DNA of 42,606 bases from Apostichopus parvimensis (lineage: Eukaryota > Echinodermata > Holothuroidea > Aspidochirotida > Stichopodidae), in the NCBI GenBank assembly GCA_000934455.1, contig KN884083.1, positions 63,036 through 105,641 of the forward strand, written 5' to 3'. Positions 12,901-22,055 of the stretch are shown in pieces; the first letter of the stretch is position 1; every line of letters starts with the position of its first letter. Position numbers and translations under genes: made by a program. The notes beneath the pieces are model-generated. The model saw only the letters and a program-made list of their open reading frames with translations. It did no database searches and was not told where the DNA came from.

Positions 12901-15900
12901 CCAATCAGCACAACTGACACACACACAAACAATCCCAACACCCTCACACACGCACAACTGACGCGCACACCAACTCAATCACATATTGTTACATGGATGT
13001 TGACCCGGGATGGTCATACGATACAAAGATACAAATGATACAATGATACAAATGATACAAACTCCACCCAAAAAACCGCTTTTTACTTACAGATAATGGA
13101 TATTTCTTCTCATCAAATATCTCCATTGCTCTGCTCATTGTTCTGTTCTTGATGTGATAATAAACAGCTAAGGAAACACTGATATGAAGAAAATAAAAAC
13201 AAAAACACAAAGTTAAACCAAAGTCAATTAGACTTTTGACAAACACAGACAACATTTCTGCTCTGTTTTCACAACTTATTTTTCCCTTATGAAAAACTCT
13301 GAATCCACAGAGGAGTCAGTTATGACAAATAACATTGTCATATGGCAGACAGCTATGACTCAAACAAAGTATCTTTGCGATTTGGGTTAACGTTTAATGC
13401 ACGGATCGGTATGTATACACTGTGTACCGTGTATTTATATCTAAACATTTAAACTATAACATACAGCGTTGTCTGTTCAACGAAAAGTAAGCGCGACGAC
13501 CTAATAGCTATGATGCAACCAAAATATCTATGCGCTTTGCACGTAGGTATGTATACACTGTGTTCCGTGTATTTTTATATACATTTAAAATATACCACAC
13601 AGCTTTGTCTGTCCAACCGTAAGTAAGCACAACTAGCCTATCTATGACGCAACCAAAGTATCTATGCGCTTTGGTATAACGCTTTTATGTTCGGATGTAT
13701 ACTTATACTGTGCGCAAGATCGTGATACGTGGCGGAGGTTAATCACTGAGCATGTCAGATAGACGAGACTCAACTTACTACTATATGGCAGACAGAAATC
13801 TTTAAATAGACACTCAGATTATCTTTGTATGGTATTACCCATACGTATTTAAGTACATCTATAAACAAATCTATTGTAGAAAGGAGAAAGTCAATGACTT
13901 TTCAGAAAACTCCACGACAGAAGGTACAAATATTTCTGGGAAAGGGTTTAGAAGTGGGTAAGGGTAGTGGATGGGGACATGGAGAGTAGCAAGGCTACCT
14001 CCTTTTGAGTGAGTTGTACAGCATCCATTATAAGCAAATACTTTCAGATTTCAGCAGGTTTTTCCATTCTTTTTACGGAAGGGGGGGCGGAAGTTGGGGC
14101 GGGAGGGGGGTGGGGGACTAAGTCCCTCTTTTCTCCCCACATGTCTTATTATTTGAAATTGATGCTTTGGTTTGCCTTGCATTTCCCCGCCTTCTACTGC
14201 TGCACTCAACATCCACTCCTCCATACAAACTATTTCATCTCAAACCCCCTCCTCCCCCCCCCCCCCTCCCTCCTTTTTTTTCCCTTGTCAATATTCACCT
14301 GTGGGACTGAAATCTTTCATTTATTAGAACGATACATACCATTTAATAGTCGTTTTAAGATTTGGTTGTGATATGGAGCTATCGTCTACATATATCGATG
14401 AACAGGTGTTACTTCTCCTTACTATAGTAGGGTTGTGTCTCTGGGAGTCGACCACATGATTGGACTTTCTATGCCTACGAGCATCTGCAAAACAAAGTTC
14501 TGAAATTAGTTGACAGGCAATGGAAACAAAGCAATGACATAATTACTTTCAATCACCATTTATCTGATATTTACAGCAGGGAACTCAACTATCACTGAAG
14601 AGATATTCCAGTGGCAGAGAATGTGACTGTTACATGGAAAAGACAACATCTCTATTTTCTTGTCCCTTTGTCATTTTGTTACTTAAATTTACTTAAACTC
14701 ACTCTTTTTTTTTCTTTTTCTTTGGAATTTCACTGTAAATCTATATTATTTTTAAAATTATTCCTTCGTTTATATATATTTATATTTTCTATATTAATAT
14801 TTAAGCTGTGTCAATTTTATTCTTCATATTCATATTTTAAGGGTTTTGTCATTTTGTTGTCATTGTAAAGCGCTCTTGAACATGCTTAAGCATGAAAAGA
14901 GCGCTATATAAATTTGGTAAAATAATAATAATAAATCAAGATCTGGCTGATGAAACGGAACCTATTTTGGCTGACTGTATCCTCGATTCTTTCCCAGAGT
15001 GATTCACCGGTAGGTGGTCTGTGATGTCATTATGGCAAATGTTCTTCAAAGCTTTGCTTTCTTATTATAATCATCTTGTTGATTTATCATTAACACCTGA
15101 TATATTTGGAATTTTTGCTAAAGCTGCTAAGGTCCCCCATAGTGACAATCTCATTAAAAAGCAATTATTTTGTAGAAATATTATATTCCTCTGCAAAGAA
15201 GTGTGTTAAATATTATAAAGTTTATAAGTTTATAAGTTTGGCCAAAATTTAACATATGTTAACTTCCATCTTAACGAAAGCCCTTGACTTTTAATTATCA
15301 GTTTCATATCAACCCATTAGGAAACAAAATTTCATTTGAAATTTTTGGGGCATGTGATCATAATACTAAAATGAAACAGTGTCTGCGATAAGAGGACAAC
15401 AACATTTTCAACCAGACTTCAAATCCTTCATGCATCGCTAAAATCAACACAGTTGGGAACAGGAAATAACTGCAGAAATCTGTAAAATCCCATATCCTGA
15501 ACTTTTTTCTTTTCCTTTCTGTTCCTTTTTATTCCTTCATTTTTTTGAAAAGAAATAATGTTTGAAATTTAAGAGTGATTTATGATTTATTTTAATCTTT
15601 CAGTTTCAGTTTCACTTTCAGTATGTTCTGGAATATAATTTCAAGCAATTTATTAATAGGATGTATAGAAGTAAAAATTGAGAANNNNNNNNNNNNNNNN
15701 NNNNNNNNNNNNNNNNNNNNNNNNNNNNNNNNNNNNNNNNNNNNNNNNNNNNNNNNNNNNNNNNNNNNNNNNNNNNNNNNNNNNNNNNNNNNNNNNNNNN
15801 NNNNNNNNNNNNNNNNNNNNNNNNNNNNNNNNNNNNNNNNNNNNNNNNNNNNNNNNNNNNNNNNNNNNNNNNNNNNNNNNNNNNNNNNNNNNNNNNNNNN

Positions 15901-18892
15901 NNNNNNNNNNNNNNNNNNNNNNNNNNNNNNNNNNNNNNNNNNNNNNNNNNNNNNNNNNNNNNNNNNNNNNNNNNNNNNNNNNNNNNNNNNNNNNNNNNNN
16001 NNNNNNNNNNNNNNNNNNNNNNNNNNNNNNNNNNNNNNNNNNNNNNNNNCCCCCCCACCCCTACCACATCCACCCCAGCCCCACAATTAACTGTAGGAAT
16101 CTTGGGAACATTAATATGGTCTCTGATGGAACTAGACTAATATGAAACACTGAATTTTGAAATTGCTGTAAAAACTTCTACATCCGTAAGTCTATTGAAA
16201 TTTGCTACACACTGTTGATAATGTATTCCACCACAACGAGCATCACGGAAATTAATTTGGAACAAAAGCCCTATAAGCCAGAAATCAATTGTTACTCTCG
16301 TGTTACAAATGAAACCTTGTGTGCATGCAATGATGAGTTTGTGCAGTGCCTCTCCAATTCAGTGGAGCATGGCATGAGAGTTAAACCTCATTGATCTCGT
16401 CTCCCCTCGCCAGCCCCTAATTCACTCGGTTGGAGATCCATTAGAATTTAATGAAACACAAGATTGATAAAACTTCTTCCGGAGAACGGACAGAAGCATG
16501 TGACGCCGACTATCGAAATTAAGCGGGTCACCGTCGACGAAGCTAATTTTATCGGCCGACCTCTCGGTAGCCGGTGGGCTTGGTTAATCTATATATGTAC
16601 ATATGTGCTGATGATCCACTCACTCCTCTGGCCTTATGCCGGCTGAGAACTGACAGCAGATATCGAATGAGCATGCAGCTGATTGGATATGTAATTAGGT
16701 TCGGTCTCAGCCTAGAAACGGGTTTTCGTGCAATGTGATATGAGTGCTCCTTCAGATGTTTAACACAGAAAAAGATTCCACAATGACAAAGAACATATCC
16801 TGCGCTATAGCCTCGGGATGAAGAAAAGTAAAAAGACAAATAAGAGAAAGAGAATATGTCCTACTAAACAATGAGAAGACTGTATTTTGGGTGTTTTAAC
16901 CCATCATTGTTATAGAAAGATACCTGAAAGATGTTTCTTGAAATGTTTAAATGTTATCAAGCAAAAGACTAACTGTACATTCACGGTGAAAATTGTGGTG
17001 AAGAGACATTTCACAATCACAAAAGTAGGTTTTGTATAATTTAGCAAGATAACATAAAGTTTACAAGACTGACATTAACTTCACTGGGAAAAATTCACCT
17101 CTCACTGGGTGACAAAAAGAACACACAATCTTTCAATTCTTCCCTTTGTTAAATATATATACTCCAATATCAGTCCGTAAACAAGTTAGGGGAATACAAC
17201 CTTGGTATAATCACTTTTGATAACTTTATAGATAATTTTTGTCAAGGTACCATTTTCAGCCCAAAATAATTAACCTCCAAATCCTTAACATCGGATTCAT
17301 CACTGGTCATATGAAAGGACTAGTGGTGTACATGCAAGGTTAGATACCCCACTGATCTGTACAATGATGTCCTTGAGAGAGGTGTGAATTTTCTTTTTTT
17401 GCAGGGCAAATGACGTCAGTAGATTTTCCTATTAATTTATCTTTGAACCTTACAAAAATATGATTCACATACCTTCAATTTCTGATTTAGTTAAAAATAT
17501 GGTCCCTGAAGCAGGCTGGACTGTAGGATCACCTGAAATGAGAAAATTTTAGCTTTCACTACCATCAAAGAAACCAACAGTTCCATGCAGCTTTATGCAT
17601 TCATTTTGTTTATCATATTGGTATTACATAGTTATAGTATATAGTATTACATAGTTCAAAAGTTTTGCAACAATGACTTTTGGTAAATTTTTAAATATTA
17701 TTTACTGTTAAGCAAAAAAAAAAACCTCACAACCATGTGAGGAAAACATGCCTGGGCAGAGTAATAAAAAAGAGCATCTTGTTACTCTGTCAAATTTCCA
17801 AACAAACATCACCACTTGAATAGCTAAACACCTACCACTCTTTTATTTAACTGAAAGTTCTAAGCCTAGCCTACTTTGCATATGCATCAGGCCAACTAAC
17901 CTGTTTGTTGTCCCACACTGGATGAAGAGAATATTCCCCTCACTTTGTAAAACACTATTGCTCATGTACATTGACTGAATCTAGGGAAACACAGGGGGCT
18001 GCAATAGAGCAGCTTGCTGTGTTTCCAGGGTAATGACAATGACTATGCAATAAACATGAATACAACATTGAGAAGTCAGATATCCCAAATTTTATCTGGT
18101 TTGCGTATTATTTATGACAAAAAATGATACTCACCGATCTCTAATCAACATACATGTACAGTTCTATTTACCTAAGTATGAACCCAAAATTTATCTCATT
18201 ATATAGATGTACTTCTTCTGTTAAGGTAGAATGGATTACAAATGTTGATTGGAGATATAGGTAAGTTGCACAACACATGCTAAAAAACCTAAATAATAAT
18301 AATAATAATAAATGATACTTTATATAGCACCAAATCAGTAGACAAAAGCCACTGCTCAAGGCGCTTTTACAAAGAAAGCAGATTAGTTTACAAAAGAACA
18401 AGTGAAAAGATGGGTCTTAAGAAGACTTTTAAATGTAGAAAGTTTAGAGCATGTTCGAAAGTGATCTGGTAACTTGTTCCAGAGATAAGAGCCAGAGTAT
18501 TTGAAGCTTCTGTAACCATTGGTCTTCAAGCGTGGTTTAGGAACAGTTAAATACAGTTTGTTGGAGGAACAAAGTGTGCGAGTTGGAATATAATGAATGT
18601 CTCTTGCTTTTCAAAATAAAATGCCAATTCCCTAGCTAACATCCTAGTTTTTTAGCTGCTTATAGGAAACGTTCTCACCTTCTTCGAAGTATTCACGATC
18701 CCCGATGTGCGGTAGATCTGGTGAGATGTCGAGAGCCTCTTCCTCTTGTACGGCATGGCGGTGAAAAGCAAGACTTTGATGAGTGTGTGAGGAGGAGGAG
18801 GAGTGGTGGTTGGCGGATGATGTCTTCCCTCCTTTCCTCCTTTGAGTGGGTTTCACACAGGGGAGGCAGTAACAGCCATGCTTGTTCCCCAT
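6841..18892 (-). CDS. CCNY: Cyclin Y, eight coding exons
   Basis: Coding segments on the minus strand, in order: 18892-18679, 17532-17473, 14484-14340, 13178-13091, 11647-11528, 9860-9694, 9080-8918, 6963-6841. They total 1080 nt (359 residues plus TGA), and every junction has GT/AG ends with matching phase. Residue 2 is Gly in an MGN start, which predicts N-myristoylation; Cys7, Cys9 and Cys12 could be palmitoylated. Residues 140-265 form the cyclin box, with blocks such as [48 protein letters not shown] and [17 protein letters not shown] that I recognise from cyclin Y. Human cyclin Y is 341 residues; the excess lies mainly in a Ser/His-rich N-terminal stretch. Family knowledge: membrane-anchored cyclin Y activates CDK14/CDK16, and with CDK14 phosphorylates LRP6 in Wnt signalling. 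Ser99 (RHRKSN) and Ser343 (RRAQSD) match the two 14-3-3 docking serines of the human protein. The call is firm; the transcript ends are not known. Confidence 0.95.
6991..7195. repeat. Minisatellite of about 75 bp, three copies
   Basis: Three tandem copies of a unit containing ACACACTAGTGACACAAAACAG and a CATACTGTAAGTAGAAT-like phrase. It lies in intron 7 of cyclin Y, within about 30 bp of the exon 8 acceptor. The middle copy has an extra short ACACAAA duplication. Confidence 0.8.
7490..7620 (+). repeat. Dispersed repeat fragment shared with 42.3 kb
   Basis: GAAACCCT.(G)CCATGTGATGAT and the neighbouring GGCTTATATCAAG-like phrase recur, diverged, at about 42276-42400. No ends or coding content are visible. 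Confidence 0.45.
7640..8005 (-). mobile_element. Probable tRNA-derived SINE
   Basis: On the minus strand there is a good RNA polymerase III A-box, TGGCCAAAGTG (7991-7981). About 36 bases downstream is a B-box-like GGTCCAAATCC (7955-7945), one base off GWTCRANNC. The body then contains CCGTCGGATGGGGACGTTAA, a phrase I associate with dispersed repeats of marine invertebrates. The A-to-B spacing is shorter than in a tRNA, and the 3' end is not defined. The element lies in intron 7 of cyclin Y. Confidence 0.45.
8548..8917. repeat. Two-copy tandem duplication abutting the exon 7 donor
   Basis: Both copies contain AAATGCAGGTTA, ATAAAGGAGA.ACC, several ACAATGGACAGTGAA units and AAAGGAGAGAATCAAAA. 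They end at CACCTC, which is the reverse complement of the GAG|GTG splice junction. The second copy ends at the real cyclin Y exon 7 donor (8917/8918); the first ends at 8705/8706. Within each copy the ACAATGGACAGTGAA phrase is itself repeated. Confidence 0.75.
8918..9080 (-). CDS. CCNY: CCNY coding exon 7
   Basis: A 163-nt exon after a TTTTGCAG acceptor, encoding residues 265-319: [34 protein letters not shown] and [13 protein letters not shown]. The donor is GAG|GTGATA, weaker than the other donors in this gene. An imperfect copy of the donor region and the following intron lies about 210 bp downstream (8706). Confidence 0.94.
9694..9860 (-). CDS. CCNY: CCNY coding exon 6 (cyclin box)
   Basis: A 167-nt exon after ATACAG, with donor GTAAGTG. 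It encodes residues 210-264: [47 protein letters not shown] and TVEDM (Met split). This is the best conserved part of the cyclin box and identifies the family without doubt. Confidence 0.96.
10104..10142. repeat. CATA/CA microsatellite
   Basis: A simple repeat of ACAT and AC units inside intron 5 of cyclin Y. Confidence 0.9.
11010..11527 (-). repeat. Tandem array that copies the exon 5 end and its splice donor
   Basis: Units of about 130-160 bp lie immediately downstream of exon 5. Each full unit holds, on the minus strand, ACATCTGAATGTGCCATT, then TTGGTAAGTATAACC, that is the last coding bases and the donor of exon 5. Junctions are at 11090/11091, 11238/11239 and 11370/11371, and the real one is 11527/11528. 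Between donors lie several TATAGCCATG-type decamers and a TTTTTTGTTGGTCAG tract. A further partial unit without a donor sits near 11010-11040. In the units at 11091-11120 and 11371-11400 the CAG of that tract directly precedes a 30-nt open segment. Confidence 0.9.
11528..11647 (-). CDS. CCNY: CCNY coding exon 5 (cyclin box)
   Basis: A 120-nt exon, phase 0 at both ends, encoding residues 170-209. It contains [15 protein letters not shown] and [13 protein letters not shown]. The acceptor is GTCCGCAG and the donor is GTAAGTATAA. The last ~26 exon bases together with this donor are repeated three more times in the following intron (11073-11400), which makes splice choice here unusual. Confidence 0.95.
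12311..12515. repeat. 21-bp minisatellite, nine copies plus a partial
   Basis: Nine exact-length units from 12311 to 12499, with consensus near GATTTAGGCCATAAGAGAGAA, and a partial tenth. Because 21 is a multiple of 3, a minus-strand frame stays open and reads a 7-residue periodic peptide. It sits in intron 4 of cyclin Y and shows no sign of being a gene. Confidence 0.9.
13091..13178 (-). CDS. CCNY: CCNY coding exon 4 (cyclin box start)
   Basis: An 88-nt exon between an ATATCAG acceptor and a GTAAGT donor. It completes the split Cys140 codon and encodes [12 protein letters not shown] and [12 protein letters not shown], the first cyclin-box helix and the loop after it. It ends in phase 0 after residue 169. 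Confidence 0.93.
13351..13720. repeat. Tandem repeat of about 140-155 bp, 2.5 copies
   Basis: Copies begin near 13351, 13506 and 13642 with AGCTATGA.(T/G)CAA.CAAA and share ATCTATGCGCTTTG and TATGTATACACTGTGT. The last copy is truncated. It lies in intron 3 of cyclin Y. A smaller GATACAAAT repeat occurs nearby at 13018-13062. Confidence 0.75.
14340..14484 (-). CDS. CCNY: CCNY coding exon 3
   Basis: A 145-nt exon after TTTTGCAG, ending before GTATGTATC. It encodes residues 92-140, including the 14-3-3-type site RRHRKSNH and then [16 protein letters not shown], which matches the LDDSTVSQPNLKYTIK block just before the cyclin box. An internal GTAAGG (after CCTACTATA) looks like a donor, but using it would remove the conserved SQPNLK block, so I read through it. 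Confidence 0.92.
14861..14935 (+). mobile_element. LINE or SINE 3' tail
   Basis: AAAGCGCTCTTGAACATG is followed by AGAGCGCTATATAAA and an (AATA/AAT)n tail. The GCGC arms can form a stem. The layout matches the 3' end of the LINE at 18.3 kb (AAGCGCCTTGAGCA, GTGCTATATAAA, ATT repeats). No reverse-transcriptase remnant is recognisable just upstream, so this may be only a tail fragment. Confidence 0.5.
15685..16049. other. Assembly gap
   Basis: 365 ambiguous bases. The right edge is a C-rich run, which probably caused the gap. It lies in intron 2 of cyclin Y and does not interrupt any recognised exon. Open frames drawn across it are meaningless. Confidence 1.
16300..16760. promoter_or_regulatory. 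CpG-bearing, repeat-free block in intron 2 (possible enhancer)
   Basis: Compared with the surrounding AT-rich intron, this block has many CpG dinucleotides, no tandem structure and several homeobox-like (TAATTAG, GCTAATTTTATC) and E-box-like (CAGCTG) words. It contains no exon with cyclin Y similarity. The regulatory role is inference from composition only. Confidence 0.25.
17473..17532 (-). CDS. CCNY: CCNY coding exon 2
   Basis: A 60-nt exon flanked by TTTCAG and GTATGTG. It encodes most of residues 72-92, including [13 protein letters not shown], which matches the ASTIFLSKSQTDV segment of vertebrate cyclin Y. It enters in phase 1 and leaves in phase 1, consistent with its neighbours. Confidence 0.9.
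18296..18612 (-). pseudogene. 5'-truncated LINE 3' end (L2/CR1-like)
   Basis: On the minus strand an open frame of about 70 codons ends in TAA. It reads [16 protein letters not shown], then [20 protein letters not shown] and [12 protein letters not shown]. The LWNKLP..R and FK..LKTHLF pattern is the usual C-terminus of CR1/L2-type LINE polymerases. It is followed by AAGCGCCTTGAGCA, TGCTATATAAAG and an ATT microsatellite, a typical LINE 3' tail. The catalytic reverse-transcriptase domain is absent. It lies inside the proposed first introns of cyclin Y, between exon 2 and exon 1. Confidence 0.8.
18679..18892 (-). CDS. CCNY: CCNY coding exon 1 (start codon, membrane anchor)
   Basis: Encodes residues 1-71 plus one base of codon 72. 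It holds the MGN myristoylation signal, three early cysteines, a basic patch (QRRKGGK), a Ser/His-rich run and the conserved [10 protein letters not shown] segment, which matches LQHISDREN of the human protein. The donor is GAAG|GTGAGA. The exon probably extends upstream as 5'UTR to an acceptor at 18959-18960, which follows a T/C-rich tract on the minus strand. Confidence 0.9.
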
Positions 18893-19244
18893 AATTTGAC
18901 TGAACGGGTCAGTCTAGTGCTCAGGACGAGCAATTCTTCAGGGTGTGAAATGCTGAATCTATGAAAATGAAAATGAAATGAGATCCTTCCTGTCACGTTT
19001 AACAGAACTTGTGTAATAGCCAACTACTTTTAAAATATCAAAGAGGTGATATACCAGTGTTTCAATTTGCATCGATTCTTTATATAGTAGCTTTTGAGTT
19101 TTATATTATTCCCTTTATCATAAAAGATTGAAAATTCAAAAAATGTCCCCATTCATACTCTTTCTGTACTGTATGTGTATAAAGCACTATGCATTGCATT
19201 TTTTCAAGCGATACCAGGTCTTTCCCTACACAAAATTGTTTACT

Positions 19245-20462
19245 AGGAATCTGCGAACAATAAAATGCTATAAAACAAGCCCCTACAAACAGTAATTTGT
19301 GTAGCATTTTGCATAATTTGCATGGCTTTTTACAAAGGTACAGAAGTCACCGCCAGATTACTTTCCCCTAGCAGGTATCGCACCACAATTACAGACTGTA
19401 CAGTAGTGCATGTCTGCCTGAGAAGTTAACTGTCAGAAATTAGCCCTAAAGTGCCCTACTGTATTGATTTTTTTGGGCACTTTCTGAGTCATCATTATCA
19501 TTACAGTATGTTTGATACTTGGATGTTGAAGAGGATGAAATATACTGCTGATAGTCTAAACATCTGGAGGATTGGAGGTGATTTGAGGTATTTGAGAAAA
19601 TCTTGGGTGAAACAAGAAGCCTCCGCAGCGACAGCTGGCGGATGGCGACAGCTGGCGGATGGGTTGGGGAGCACTAGAATAGATGCTAAACTTTGAGCTC
19701 TTCTAGCTCAAAATTTAAACTGCAGTGGTGGCGAAAGTTGAGAGTGCCGTAATAGCCCAAGCCATCATATGGTGGGTAGGACATGTCAGTTGTAAACTTC
19801 TATCTATGCTCTAGCGACCTTGGAAAGTGAGGACTTTAGTGTGTAAGTCAATGGGAGCAATTAATTGCGGTGTGACAAAGTTCTGCGATGCTCAAATTTA
19901 ATCTCATTCAGTCATTTCAGTAATAATATACTGTGTATGTTGATTGTCATAATCTACTGTACAAAATTATTACAGTAGGAATCTGCGAACAATAAAATGC
20001 AATAAAACAAGCCCCTACATACAGTAATTTGTTTAGCATTTTGCTCAATTTACATGGCATTTTTTTTATGAATGTACAGTAGTCACCACCAGATTACAAT
20101 CCCCCTACGATGCTCAAGTTTAATCTCATTCAGTCATTTCATTACCAGGTTTTACTGCTATAAATCCATTTGTGGCAATAAGTATTAACTGTATATGTTG
20201 CTTGTCATTATCTACTGTACAAAACTGTACCAGGAATCTGCGAACAATAAAATGCAATAAAACAAGCCCCTACATACAGTAACTTGTGTAGCATTTTACT
20301 CACTTTACATGGCATTTTTTTATGAATGTACAGTAGTCACTACCAGATTACTTTCCCCCTACGATGCTCAAGTTTAATCCCATTCAGTCATTTCATTACC
20401 AGGTGTTACTGCTCATCCATTTGTGGAGATTATTAATTACTGTATATACGTTGTTTCGTTCG
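19245..20462. repeat. Three related 255-bp units, one interrupted
   Basis: Units begin with AGGAATCTGCGAACAATAAA at 19245, 19977 and 20232 and share ACAAGCCCCTACA, TGTGTAGCATTTT and CACC(G/A)CCAGATTAC-like blocks. Units two and three are head-to-tail with period 255. Between units one and two lies about 480 bp of different sequence (19430-19900), which looks like an insertion. Confidence 0.75.
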
Positions 20463-21160
20463 CACACTTAACCAACACAGTGTGCTATCGAGGTGTCTTT
20501 GCAGTCACCAAATCCCCAACAGGATATCAATCATTCTTTTTTTTTTTATAGTTTCATACAGGACTGTTCTCTAATTAGAATAATGCATATATTCGTAGAA
20601 AATAATAAACATTATGGTATATCTAAAAGGAAAATGGCTACTAAAGTTTTTTTTACTCCATTTCTACATGATTAGAGACATTCCATACCAAGAGGGGTGG
20701 GGGGGGGGGGGTCCTAGACTTTAAGCTTTAAAGCTTCATTCTCTGGGAAAGAATGTGTAATGTTCATGCAACCAATCATGACTCATGATTCATCATCTTT
20801 TCCCACCTTTCCATTTTCGTGTTCCAACAGCACATGTTTAAAGTTCCCATAGCACTAGCTCAGAATAACAAAAAAAAATAGTTGCCGATTATATGGGTCA
20901 TTCCATAAAGGAAAGGGGATCCAATTTGTGTCAGATTTGGCTTTCCTGTTTCCCACTGTGTGTCAGTATTACATTTTCTGTGTAATTACAGTACATCTAG
21001 TGTTTACTTCAATCTAACGTGACAGACTATATATGTGCAAAAATGTCCATCTTTAAGCACAATATATCCATCACTACCAATTAGCTTATAGTACACTTCA
21101 TAAGTTTTTTTTTTCTGTGTTTATAGATACAGTAGCTTACAGCATACCATATTGTGTGTG

Positions 21161-22055
21161 AAGGGTGAAAGGTGTGACCGTTTACACGGTTAACCGTTTA
21201 ACCGGCCGCAAATGCACTATCCGTTTAGAAAATCACAAACCGTATAAACGGAAAATTTAAAAAAAAAAATTCAAATACATTTTAAACATGAAAATTATTT
21301 AAAAATATGTAAAGAACTGAGTAATGTACTGCAAACTATCAATAAAAAAACAGAAAAACGATGTTTTCAGCAAAACTGAAAGTCACACACAAGTAGGGTT
21401 GGGCGATTTTAGCTTTTTACCGTCACGATAAATAGTTCAAAAGATTATCGCGATATTTCGATAATTTTTCCCCTAACAGAATAAGCGTAAATGTCGAGCT
21501 TTGAATGGACGGAGAAAGAGAGATATATGGAGGGGACATTCAAAGAGAATATCTTGAAAACCTTACGATATTTTTCACAAATATTGATGCTTAGATAAGT
21601 GCTTCCTCACAATCAACGAGCCGCCCCAAAATTCGCTCCGCTTACGAAAAACTTTTTGTTTAAAATCTTGTGATAGATAGACAAATATATTGTTTTTTTT
21701 CAAAAGTTACGATGTTGCCGAAGGCCGAGTTATATAAATTCAGTTATCTGAACTTCTGAAGACCAGGAATACTGATCATGTGTGTTATTCTTTTCAGCAA
21801 TTATTACACGAAATGTTTGCAATTATTATTGGGCCTAATTAGTAATTAACATATTTTGATCGTTGTCTTGTTGCCTGAATTGCTACCTGTTGGAAAAAAA
21901 CCCTTAATTATTGTACTCATAATGTCCCATTTTCATAAAAAGTCGAGTGACGGTGCGTCGAAAAAGCCGCGATCGGAAAACGGCGTTTAAACGTTTAACC
22001 GACCAGCGGTGATCCGGTTAAATGGTTAGCGAAATATCCGTTAGGTCACACCCTT
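21161..22055. mobile_element. Probable non-autonomous hAT-like element
   Basis: Inverted ends: the left carries AAGGTGTGACCGTTTACACGG and the right, reverse complemented, AAGGGTGTGACCTAACGG. Subterminal ACCGTTTAACCGG-like motifs occur in both orientations, a common hAT pattern. There is no transposase frame. A second element start (GGGTTGGGCGATTTTAGC, then ATCGCGATATTTCGATAAT) appears inside at 21395-21470, suggesting nesting. The target duplication is unclear. Confidence 0.5.

Noticed and set aside
14402-14420. Internal GTAAGG in cyclin Y exon 3 as the real donor
   Set aside because: Reading through keeps the frame and supplies the conserved [12 protein letters not shown] segment, and the next exon's phase fits only the later donor at 14340.
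15592-16145. Open frames across the run of ambiguous bases
   Set aside because: They are artefacts of an assembly gap.
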